Of a DNA stretch of 5,084 bases, positions 1 through 5,084 are shown piece after piece. Made by a program: the position numbers and the translations under genes. How positions within the stretch are numbered: the first letter of the stretch is position 1; each line of letters starts with the position of its first letter. Origin of the DNA: an uncultured Eubacteriales bacterium. GTDB taxonomy: Bacteria > Bacillota > Clostridia > Oscillospirales > Oscillospiraceae. Under the pieces are notes generated by a model. It saw only the letters and a program-made list of their open reading frames with translations. It was not told where the DNA came from and made no database searches. The DNA lies in NCBI GenBank assembly GCA_949744025.1, contig CATJWA010000323.1, positions 1-5,084 on the forward strand, read 5' to 3'.

Positions 1-1119
1 GTCGCCGCAGGCGTCGTTCATGCCCGGAAGGGCGCACTCGCTTTTCTTCGACACGCAGGGCATTACCGACACGACGAACAGCTTTCTCGGGTCCACGCCT
101 ATCTTCTCGGCAAAGTAGCTCTTGGCCACCGCGCCGAACATCTGCTGCGGGCTCTTGGCCGTGGAGAGATTGTCCGTAAACTCCGGGTACTGCGACTTGA
201 GGAAGCGCACCCAGCCGGGGCAGCAGGAGGTGAACATCGGCCACTTGTACATGTTGCGGTGGGTAAAGCGCTCGATAAACTCGCTGCCCTCCTCCATTAT
301 GGTCAGGTCGGCGGAGAAGTTGGTATCGAACACATAGTCAAAGCCCAGTTCCTTGAGCGCGCTGACCATGCGCTCTGCGCTGGCAAACTCACGGTCGAGC
401 CCCAGGCTCTCGCCCCAGGCGGCGCGGACGGCGGGGGCAACCTGCACCACCGTGACAATATCGGGATTCTTTATCGCGTGCATGACATTCATCGTATCGT
501 CACGCTCGCGCAGGGCGCCGACGGGACAGTGGGTTATGCACTGGCCGCAGTAGGTACACTCCGTATTGTCCAGCGTGCGGTTGTGCGACACGTCCACCGT
601 AGTACGGCAGCCGGTGCCGGAAACGTCCCAGATATCGACGGTCTGCACCTCGGCGCAAATCTGGATGCACCTCATGCACTTGATGCACTTGCTCGAGTCG
701 CGTATCAGGGGCAGGTTCCGGTCCCAGGGCTGGGTTCGGAACTGCCGGGGGTATTCCAGCTCATAGATATTCAGGTCGTTGGCAAGCTTTTGCAGCGTGC
801 AGTTGCCGCTGCGCACGCAGGCGGGGCAGTTGCTGTTATGCTGGGACAGCAGCATCTCGATAACAAGGCGGCGGGATTCGCGGACCTTGGGGCTGTTGGT
901 ATAAACCTCCATGCCGTCCTCCGCGGCGCTGTTGCAGGAGGCCACAAGGCGCTCTATGCCCTTGACCTCCACCACGCACATGCGGCAGGCGCCTATCTCG
1001 TTCACGCCCTTGAGATAGCACAGGTGCGGAATCTCAATATGCAGCTTCTGCGCCGCCTCAAGTATGGTAGTACCCTCCGGCACCTGAACGGTTTTGTTGT
1101 CTATTGTCAGAGTTACCAT
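1..1119 (-). CDS. hydA: [FeFe] hydrogenase, CpI-like catalytic subunit (3' end outside window)
   Basis: Iron-only hydrogenase that interconverts protons plus electrons and H2 in the cytoplasm. The 373 visible residues are in one open frame to the window edge; the rest of the H-cluster domain is missing. An N-terminal plant-type 2Fe-2S domain has C34, C45, C48 and C62. A His-Cys3 4Fe-4S motif follows (H94, C98, C101, C107), then two 4Fe-4S ferredoxin motifs (C145/148/151/155 and C188/191/194/198). The H-cluster domain starts near residue 215, with TSCCPGW at 297-303 and MPCVSKK at 353-359. C299 (proton transfer), C300 and C355 (H-cluster ligands), S319 and K358 fall at the residue numbers known for Clostridium pasteurianum CpI. 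The third motif, carrying the last two ligands, would lie beyond position 1. The start ATG overlaps the end of the upstream flavoprotein gene, so the two are almost certainly co-expressed and probably form one complex. The overall identification is very secure; the exact subgroup is inferred from context. Confidence 0.97.
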   Translation of the reverse strand, partial: MVTLTIDNKTVQVPEGTTILEAAQKLHIEIPHLCYLKGVNEIGACRMCVVEVKGIERLVASCNSAAEDGMEVYTNSPKVRESRRLVIEMLLSQHNSNCPACVRSGNCTLQKLANDLNIYELEYPRQFRTQPWDRNLPLIRDSSKCIKCMRCIQICAEVQTVDIWDVSGTGCRTTVDVSHNRTLDNTECTYCGQCITHCPVGALRERDDTMNVMHAIKNPDIVTVVQVAPAVRAAWGESLGLDREFASAERMVSALKELGFDYVFDTNFSADLTIMEEGSEFIERFTHRNMYKWPMFTSCCPGWVRFLKSQYPEFTDNLSTAKSPQQMFGAVAKSYFAEKIGVDPRKLFVVSVMPCVSKKSECALPGMNDACGD

Positions 1120-2951
1120 ATTCCCTTACGCCCTCCTTTGAATATGCCGTAGCCGTAGTGGTCGCAGCGCAGGCAGCGAGAGGACTCCTGCTCCACGCCC
1201 TGGGGCGACATGCCGCACTCGATGCACTCAAAGTCATTCTTGCGCTGGCACGCCTCCCGCTCGGTTGTATTTATCCTGCCGTGGGGCAGCTTGCTGTCCA
1301 GACGGGGATTGGGTATCTTTATATCGCTGGTTATGCGGTGCTTGAAGCCGAGATACTCGTCTATATTCGCGGCCGCCACCTTGCCGGCGGCTATGGCTCG
1401 GATGACCGTGGCCGGTCCCGTGACGCAGTCGCCTCCGGCGAAAACGCCGTCGGTATTGGATATGCGGCTGTCAGGCAACGCGTCTATGGTGCCGCGGCTT
1501 ATCTTTATGCTCGTGTTCTCAAATCCGAAGGTCTCTATTCCCTGGCCGATGGCGACGATGATAATGTCCGCGGGAATGCGCACCTCGTCGGAATATATGG
1601 CGCGGCTGGTTTTGGGGCGGCCGTCCGCGCCTATCGCACCGATTATCTGGGGCTGGACCCACAGCGCGGTGCAGTGACCGTTCTCGTCGTGCTCTATTCT
1701 TGTGGGCGAGCGCAGGACCATCAGCTCCGCGCCCTCGGCTATCGCGCCTTCTATCTCCTCCTGCTGAGCCGTCATGTCCGAGTGGCGGCGGCGGTAGACG
1801 CAGGAGACCTTATCCGCGCCGAGGCGGATGGCGCTGCGCACGCAGTCCATGGCGACGTTGCCGCCGCCTATGACGACGACCTGCTTTCCGGTAAAGTCGG
1901 GCATGTCGCCGTCGCCGATGCCGCGCAGGAGCATGACCGCGGAGATGACGCCCTCGCTGTCCTCGCCCTCGATACCTACCTTTTTGTCGGTATGCGCGCC
2001 GATGGCGATATACATGCTGTCATACTCGCTGTGAAGCTCGTCATAGCCTATATCGGTTCCGACATTCACGCCGGTTTTGACCTCGATGCCGGTGGAGAGG
2101 ATGTACTCTATCTCCTGGTCGAGCTTTTCACGGGGCAGGCGGTAGCTGGGGATGCCGTAGCGGAGCATGCCGCCGAGCTGTTTGCGTTTTTCAAAAACCG
2201 TTACCTTGTGGCCCATTATTGACAGGTAGTAGGCCGCGGACAGGCCGCCGGGGCCGCCGCCTACTATGGCCACGCGCTTGCCCGTCGGCTCGGCGAGGGC
2301 CGGAGTCGCGGAGGGCTCCGCGTGGTCAACGGCGTACCTCTTTATCGCGCGGATATTTATGGGGTTATCGACCATGCTGCGGCGGCAGCGCGCCTCGCAG
2401 GGGTGCTCACAGATATAGGCGCAGGCCGTCGGGAAGGGGTTATCTTTACGGATAAGGCGCACAGCCTCCTCGTAGCGGCCCTCATGCACAAGGGCTATGT
2501 AGCCGGGAATGTCCACGCCCGCGGGGCACAGCGCCACGCAGGGCACGGGGTTTTCCAGTCCGCCGAGGCAGCGCTTGTTCTTCGCGTGCTCCATATAATC
2601 GTCGCGGAAGCCGCGCACGCCCTGGAGGACTATTCTTGCGGCCTGGATGCCTATCGCGCAGTCTGCGCTGCGCACGATGGTTTCGGCGGTGCGCTCGATA
2701 AGATTGACGGTTTTCTCGTCCGCGTCGCCGTCGAGCACGCTGGTTATCAGAGTGCTCAGCTGGGAGAGGCCGACGCGGCAGGGCACGCATTTGCCGCAGG
2801 TCTGCGCGCGGCACAGCGTCAGAAAGCTCAAGGCCATATCCACGGGACACAGGCCCGGAGGGCTCGCGGCGATATGGCGCTCAATGTCGCGGTAGAGCCC
2901 GTCAACGACAGTCTGCGCGTGACTGGGGGTATTGATGTCAAGTCTGCTCAT
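1113..2951 (-). CDS. NuoF-type Fe-S module fused to GltD/NfnB-like FAD-NAD(P) oxidoreductase
   Basis: Predicted cytoplasmic diaphorase of 612 residues that exchanges electrons between NAD(P)H and the hydrogenase encoded directly downstream. Residues about 35-125 match the C-terminal 4Fe-4S domain of NuoF/HydB (CGKCVPCRVG at 52-61, fourth ligand C98). Residues about 128-205 resemble the GltD N-terminal Fe-S domain (C138, C142, C177, C181, C185, C189; NPFP at 171-174). An FAD-binding GGGPGG lies at 231-236 with E254 ending the fold. A second nucleotide fold starts at GGGNVAMD (362-369), and YRRR at 386-389 may favour NADPH. GVFAGGD at 502-508 is the usual second FAD contact. The C-terminus adds C576/C579 and C593/C596 (RCLRCD at 592-597), possibly another cluster. 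The NuoF FMN/NADH and SLBB domains are absent, and a TAA codon immediately before the ATG rules out an in-frame N-terminal extension. Automatic annotation may call it glutamate synthase small subunit, but no large subunit is adjacent. The fold is certain; the physiological acceptor and any electron bifurcation are not. Confidence 0.9.
   Translation of the reverse strand: MSRLDINTPSHAQTVVDGLYRDIERHIAASPPGLCPVDMALSFLTLCRAQTCGKCVPCRVGLSQLSTLITSVLDGDADEKTVNLIERTAETIVRSADCAIGIQAARIVLQGVRGFRDDYMEHAKNKRCLGGLENPVPCVALCPAGVDIPGYIALVHEGRYEEAVRLIRKDNPFPTACAYICEHPCEARCRRSMVDNPINIRAIKRYAVDHAEPSATPALAEPTGKRVAIVGGGPGGLSAAYYLSIMGHKVTVFEKRKQLGGMLRYGIPSYRLPREKLDQEIEYILSTGIEVKTGVNVGTDIGYDELHSEYDSMYIAIGAHTDKKVGIEGEDSEGVISAVMLLRGIGDGDMPDFTGKQVVVIGGGNVAMDCVRSAIRLGADKVSCVYRRRHSDMTAQQEEIEGAIAEGAELMVLRSPTRIEHDENGHCTALWVQPQIIGAIGADGRPKTSRAIYSDEVRIPADIIIVAIGQGIETFGFENTSIKISRGTIDALPDSRISNTDGVFAGGDCVTGPATVIRAIAAGKVAAANIDEYLGFKHRITSDIKIPNPRLDSKLPHGRINTTEREACQRKNDFECIECGMSPQGVEQESSRCLRCDHYGYGIFKGGRKGIW
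1132..1137 (-). promoter_or_regulatory. Ribosome binding site of hydA, inside the upstream gene
   Basis: The minus strand reads AGGAGG 12 bases before the hydA ATG. It lies wholly within the last codons of the 612-residue oxidoreductase gene. Because the hydA start overlaps the upstream stop by 7 bases (ATATGGTAA contains both), ribosomes finishing the first gene can restart on the second. This points to translational coupling and roughly fixed subunit ratios. Confidence 0.75.
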
Positions 2952-2954
2952 TTA

Positions 2955-2961
2955 ATCACCC
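2955..2961 (-). promoter_or_regulatory. Weak ribosome binding site of the NuoF-GltD fusion gene
   Basis: The minus strand reads GGGTGAT, which pairs with the GGTGAT part of the anti-Shine-Dalgarno complement, 3 bases before the ATG. It is poorer and closer than the AGGAGG sites of the other genes here. The start is still favoured because TAA directly precedes the ATG in frame and the NuoF-like helices before C52 need these residues. The next in-frame methionine (residue 39) has no visible site. Confidence 0.5.
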
Positions 2962-3020
2962 GTTATACTCAAATTTGTTTTTTCGGTATATACTTTCCGT
3001 TCTGCTTTAATATAAGAAAG

Positions 3021-3044
3021 TGTATGGTACAATTTTTACATACA
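3021..3044. repeat. Inverted repeat TGTATG-N12-CATACA, possible operator
   Basis: Two perfect 6-base arms (3021-3026 and 3039-3044) flank a 12-base AT-rich centre. The repeat is centred at about 3032.5, so it covers the candidate -10 element of the hydrogenase operon. The arm spacing would place both halves on about the same face of DNA, as dimeric repressors need. In AT-rich DNA short repeats like this also arise by chance, and no known regulator motif was recognised. Confidence 0.3.
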
Positions 3045-3060
3045 AGTCCTTCTTTGTCAA
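3032..3060 (-). promoter_or_regulatory. Candidate promoter of the hydrogenase operon
   Basis: On the minus strand a perfect -35 hexamer TTGACA (3060 down to 3055) is followed by a 17-base spacer and AAAAAT (3037 down to 3032), which matches four of six bases of TATAAT. A TG one base before the hexamer gives it an extended -10 character. Transcription would start near 3025, leaving a leader of about 75 bases before the ATG at 2951. The weak -10 makes this a reasonable but unproven call. Confidence 0.45.
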
Positions 3061-3114
3061 GCTACAATATTTTTTTCACAAGGGAAACGGCGTTATGTCT
3101 CCGGGGCACGGAGC

Positions 3115-3143
3115 TTGTATTTTTTGCCGGCTTATGCTATAAT
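3115..3143 (+). promoter_or_regulatory. Promoter of the methyltransferase gene
   Basis: The consensus -10 TATAAT at 3138-3143 is preceded by TGC, forming an extended -10 element. TTGTAT at 3115-3120 serves as -35, with an ideal 17-base spacer although only the TTG half matches consensus. Transcription should start near 3150, giving a short leader of about 20 bases that carries the AAGGAG site. This is the clearest housekeeping-type promoter in the window. Confidence 0.75.
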
Positions 3144-3152
3144 GCGCAAAGT

Positions 3153-3158
3153 AAGGAG
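3153..3158 (+). promoter_or_regulatory. Ribosome binding site of the methyltransferase gene
   Basis: AAGGAG lies 11 bases before the ATG at 3170 and selects that start. The site falls just after the predicted transcription start, so the leader is minimal. Confidence 0.7.
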
Positions 3159-3169
3159 ATGGCTGATTT

Positions 3170-4012
3170 ATGAGTACGAAGCAGCTTCTGGCTTTGAACA
3201 GGCATTTTAAGCTTCCGGTGCATCCGTTTAATTTGCAGAACGAGGGGAAGCAGAGCTACGCCATGTGGCAGTATGAGCGCGGGGGCGACACCATCGCTTT
3301 CTACCGCGAGCGTTATTCCACGGACGAGATGTTCCGCGGTAAGACTGTGCTGGACGTCGGCTGCGGGGCGGGCGGAAAGACGATGTACTACGCCTCGCTC
3401 GGCGCGGAGAAGATTGTGGGCATGGACATTTTGGAGCAGTACCGCTCCGAGTCGGAGGCTCTGGCGCGCGAGCTGGGCTTTGACGACCGCTTTGAGTTTG
3501 TCTGCGGCGACGCGGCGCACACGGATTTTCCCGACGGGACCTTTGACACCGTGATAATGAACGACGCCATGGAGCACGTTGACCGTCCGGACCTCGTGCT
3601 GGCGGAGGTGCGGAGGATATTAAAGCGCGGGGGGCGGCTGTACGTCAACTTCCCGCCCATAAACCACCCCTTCGGCGCGCATTTGTCGGACCTTATCGGT
3701 ATTCCCTGGGTGCATTTGTTTTTCAGCGAGGACACGCTGGTGGACGCTTACAAGCAGCTTTGCAAAACCGTGCCGGACGGAGACGAGCGCGTGGCTTTCC
3801 GGATATCCGCAGACGAGCAGGGTAAGGAGTATTTTTCCTACATCAACCATATGAGCATAAAGCGCTTTCGCGCCCTGCGCGACAATGCGGGCATGAGGCA
3901 GATTTATTACCGTGAGGTGCCTCTGCGCGGCTTTTTGACGCCGCTGGCGAGGTTCCCGCTGACGAAGGAGTGCTTCGTAAAGATGGTTGTGTGCGTATTT
4001 GAGAAGGAATAA
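3170..4012 (+). CDS. Class I SAM-dependent methyltransferase, substrate unknown
   Basis: A 280-residue soluble enzyme expected to transfer a methyl group from S-adenosylmethionine. The Rossmann-like core starts with motif I VLDVGCGAGG at 60-69, followed by the acidic D86 that normally binds the SAM ribose, GDA at 113-115, and FDTVIMNDAMEHV at 125-137 (motif II/post-II with the EHV seen in Methyltransf_11/25 proteins). LKRGGRLYVNFPP at 151-163 is motif III. A later block, GAHLSDLIGIPWVHLFFSE, starts at residue 169; I recall similar blocks in a widespread group of uncharacterised methyltransferases, probably forming a substrate cap. No signal peptide or membrane helix is seen. It has its own promoter and terminator and is divergent from the hydrogenase operon and convergent with the ATPase operon, so the neighbours give no clue to the substrate. 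The family is secure; function is unassigned. Confidence 0.92.
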   Translation: MSTKQLLALNRHFKLPVHPFNLQNEGKQSYAMWQYERGGDTIAFYRERYSTDEMFRGKTVLDVGCGAGGKTMYYASLGAEKIVGMDILEQYRSESEALARELGFDDRFEFVCGDAAHTDFPDGTFDTVIMNDAMEHVDRPDLVLAEVRRILKRGGRLYVNFPPINHPFGAHLSDLIGIPWVHLFFSEDTLVDAYKQLCKTVPDGDERVAFRISADEQGKEYFSYINHMSIKRFRALRDNAGMRQIYYREVPLRGFLTPLARFPLTKECFVKMVVCVFEKE

Positions 4013-4043
4013 AAAAAGAGACGGCCTGGCCGTCTCTTTTTTT
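4011..4043. terminator. Bidirectional intrinsic terminator shared by convergent genes
   Basis: A perfect palindrome: seven A, then a GC-rich stem (GAGACGGC paired with GCCGTCTC, loop CTG at 4026-4028), then seven T. Read on either strand it gives a stem followed by a U-tract. It begins inside the methyltransferase stop codon (4010-4012) and ends three bases short of the subunit D stop codon at 4047, so it ends both transcripts. Confidence 0.93.
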
Positions 4044-4046
4044 GCT

Positions 4047-4727
4047 TCAGTTTGCCATCGCGCGGGCATTTTCCGCCCTGCGCTCCTCGATGGCCTCCTT
4101 AAGGACCATGTCCTTGACCTTCATGAGCCGGACCTTTGTGGAAAGGTCGTTCTCCTCAAGCTTCATGGAAATATACTTGATACTCTCCTGCGTCTCGGGG
4201 ATCATGACGTACTCCAGCGCGTTTACGCGGCGGCGCGTCTTTTCAATCTCCTCGGCAAGAAGCTGCATGGTCTTTTCAACCTGCGCCAGCTCCAGCATGT
4301 CGGCAAACACGCGGCTGATATGCTGCATGGCAATATCCAGCTCGCCGGAGGTCTGCGCAAAGCCGTAGGGGTAAATTTCACTCGGGTCGGCGTTTTTGGT
4401 TGTAAAGGTATAGTTGGGCACCTCAACGCTCATCACATTTTTGAAGCCCATGCCCAGCTCAACCGACTGGCGCGGATACATAAGCGCCTGCTCGAGCATC
4501 TCCGGAGACATCACCGCGCTGGCAACCGTCAGCGCGCCGAAGGCCTCCGTCAGACCCTTTTCCACCTTCGTGCGCAGCTCCTTGTTGCGGCGCACTACCT
4601 CCATGAACTGACGCATCAGCTCATCGCGCTTATCCTTGAGAAGCTTGTGCCCGCGCGTTGCGGTTCTAAGGCGGCCCTTGAGCTGGTTGAGAACCATTCT
4701 GGTCGGGGTTATGGCTGCTTTCGGCAT
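4047..4727 (-). CDS. atpD: V/A-type ATP synthase subunit D (central stalk)
   Basis: A 226-residue subunit of the central rotor shaft that couples ATP hydrolysis or synthesis in the A3B3 head to ion movement through the membrane rotor. The conserved N-terminal helix is plain, with PTRMVLNQLKGRL from residue 8 and GHKLLKDKRDELM from residue 26. The C-terminal helix carries RRRVNALEYVMIP at 165-177. Both ends are long, charged and helical, as expected for the coiled-coil shaft, and the length is normal for the family. The ATG has a strong AGGAGGT site and follows subunit B by only 12 bases. This matches the usual A-B-D end of clostridial V-type operons, and the terminator right after it shows it is the last gene. 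Some annotations use ntpD for the same gene. This D is not the F-type ATPase beta subunit, which shares the symbol atpD in other systems. Confidence 0.96.
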   Translation of the reverse strand: MPKAAITPTRMVLNQLKGRLRTATRGHKLLKDKRDELMRQFMEVVRRNKELRTKVEKGLTEAFGALTVASAVMSPEMLEQALMYPRQSVELGMGFKNVMSVEVPNYTFTTKNADPSEIYPYGFAQTSGELDIAMQHISRVFADMLELAQVEKTMQLLAEEIEKTRRRVNALEYVMIPETQESIKYISMKLEENDLSTKVRLMKVKDMVLKEAIEERRAENARAMAN

Positions 4728-4734
4728 TGCCTTA

Positions 4735-4740
4735 CCTCCT
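4735..4740 (-). promoter_or_regulatory. Ribosome binding site of subunit D
   Basis: The minus strand reads AGGAGG 7 bases before the subunit D ATG. Its first base is the last base of the subunit B stop codon, so termination of B and initiation of D are adjacent and likely coupled. Confidence 0.8.
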
Positions 4741-5084
4741 TACTTCTTGGGCATGTATTTCTCAATGTGCTCAACCTTCACGCGCTTGAGCTCGGTGCGC
4801 GGCAGGATGCTCAGCAGCTCCCAGCCGAGGTCGAGCGTCTCCTCAATGGTGCGGTTGGTCTCATAGCCCTGATTGACGAAGCGGCCTTCAAACGCCTCGG
4901 CAAACTTCGCGAAAAGCTTGTCGGTGTCGCTCAGGGCAGACTCGCCGAGTATGGCCATGAGCTCCTTGGCGTCCTTACCGGCGGCGTAGGCCGCGAAAAG
5001 CTGGTTGAGCACGCCGCTGTGGTCCTCGCGGGTCTTGCCGGGGCCTATGCCCTTATCCTTGAGTCGGCTCAGGCTGGGCAGAAC
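4740..5084 (-). CDS. atpB: V/A-type ATP synthase subunit B, C-terminal end only
   Basis: The last 114 residues of the non-catalytic nucleotide-binding subunit of the A3B3 head; the frame stays open to the window edge and the gene continues beyond 5084. The visible part starts with VLPSLSRLKDKGIGPGKTRE, a sequence highly characteristic of V/A-type B subunits. It continues through the helical C-terminal domain (IEETLDLGWELLSILPRTEL, then IEKYMPKK at the end). A GTG at 5012 lies within this conserved domain and is an internal valine codon, not a start. The gene lies directly upstream of subunit D in the same operon; subunit A is expected beyond the window. Identification is secure because the B-specific motif and the B-D order agree. 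Confidence 0.95.
   Translation of the reverse strand, partial: VLPSLSRLKDKGIGPGKTREDHSGVLNQLFAAYAAGKDAKELMAILGESALSDTDKLFAKFAEAFEGRFVNQGYETNRTIEETLDLGWELLSILPRTELKRVKVEHIEKYMPKK

Larger units (their letters stand above)
2952..3169. other. AT-rich divergent intergenic control region
   Basis: This 218-base gap separates the minus-strand hydrogenase operon from the plus-strand methyltransferase gene. It is clearly richer in A and T than the flanking coding DNA and contains no convincing gene. It holds a candidate promoter for each direction, a TGTATG/CATACA inverted repeat at 3021-3044, and a short GC-rich inverted repeat (CTCCG/CGGAG, 3099-3113) just before the methyltransferase -35 element. 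No full Rex, Fur or T-box-like site was recognised. Confidence 0.85.

Noticed and set aside
259..1152. Long plus-strand open frame opposite hydA (297 codons)
   Set aside because: It is antisense to a gene with complete hydrogenase motifs, has low-complexity Ala/Gly/His/Val-rich content typical of a shadow of GC-rich coding DNA, and no recognisable domain.
1104..2222. Long plus-strand open frame opposite the oxidoreductase gene (372 codons)
   Set aside because: It is the antisense shadow of well-conserved NuoF/GltD motifs, with no ribosome site or domain of its own.
3028..3033. TACAAT with preceding TGG on the plus strand as a second methyltransferase promoter
   Set aside because: No acceptable -35 lies at 16-18 bases, and the TATAAT promoter at 3138-3143 is far better and closer to the gene.
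3075..3081. TTCACAA, a half-site like the Rex redox-repressor operator, upstream of the hydrogenase operon
   Set aside because: The partner half-site TTGTGAA is missing at the required spacing on either side; a single 7-base half-site is expected by chance in AT-rich DNA.
3099..3113. CTCCG-GGGCA-CGGAG inverted repeat as a terminator or riboswitch
   Set aside because: The stem is only 5 base pairs, has no adjoining U-tract that fits, and lies upstream of the predicted transcription start; at most it is a minor protein-binding site.
2322..3173. Plus-strand open frame of 283 codons running through the intergenic region
   Set aside because: Most of it is antisense to the fusion gene and its end runs through the AT-rich control region and the methyltransferase promoter; no domain is recognisable.
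3137..3577. Minus-strand open frame of 146 codons within the methyltransferase gene
   Set aside because: It is opposite the SAM-binding core motifs of the methyltransferase and has no independent support.
4740..5012. GTG at 5012 as the start of a separate 90-residue gene
   Set aside because: The frame continues upstream without a stop into conserved subunit B sequence, so the GTG is an internal valine codon.

Overview
The window looks like a chromosomal stretch from an anaerobic, fermentative, fairly GC-rich member of the Clostridia (Oscillospiraceae/Ruminococcaceae-like gut bacteria are the best guess). The reasons are an iron-only [FeFe] hydrogenase, an iron-sulfur-rich GltD-like flavoprotein, a V/A-type ATP synthase operon, strong AGGAGG-type ribosome binding sites and GC-rich coding DNA broken by one AT-rich intergenic region. 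This assignment is inference; the window has no rRNA or other taxonomic marker.

Layout. Positions 1-2951 (minus strand) hold a tightly coupled two-gene redox operon. A 612-residue fusion protein comes first: the C-terminal Fe-S module of NuoF joined to a GltD/NfnB-like FAD and NAD(P) oxidoreductase with a C-terminal cysteine motif. It is followed, with a 7-base overlap, by a CpI-like [FeFe] hydrogenase whose C-terminal part lies beyond position 1. Positions 2952-3169 are an AT-rich divergent control region with candidate promoters in both directions and a small inverted repeat. Positions 3170-4012 (plus strand) encode a class I SAM-dependent methyltransferase. A perfect 33-base palindrome at 4011-4043 acts as a shared bidirectional terminator. 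Positions 4047-5084 (minus strand) hold the end of a V-type ATP synthase operon: the 3' end of subunit B, then complete subunit D.

How the genes work together. The fusion protein probably passes electrons between NAD(P)H and the hydrogenase through a chain of Fe-S clusters, so that the pair makes or consumes H2 in step with the cell's pyridine nucleotide pool. The arrangement resembles [FeFe] hydrogenases classed as glutamate-synthase-linked (group A2 in the HydDB scheme). No glutamate synthase large subunit is present here, so a role in glutamate synthesis is not supported. The V-type ATPase genes are a separate energy-conversion unit, and the methyltransferase is an isolated single gene of unknown substrate.

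I found no CRISPR array, tRNA, rRNA, insertion sequence or phage gene. I do not see a clearly new biological system. The most interesting item is the reduced NuoF-GltD fusion, which keeps the NuoF Fe-S relay but lacks the NuoF FMN/NADH domain.
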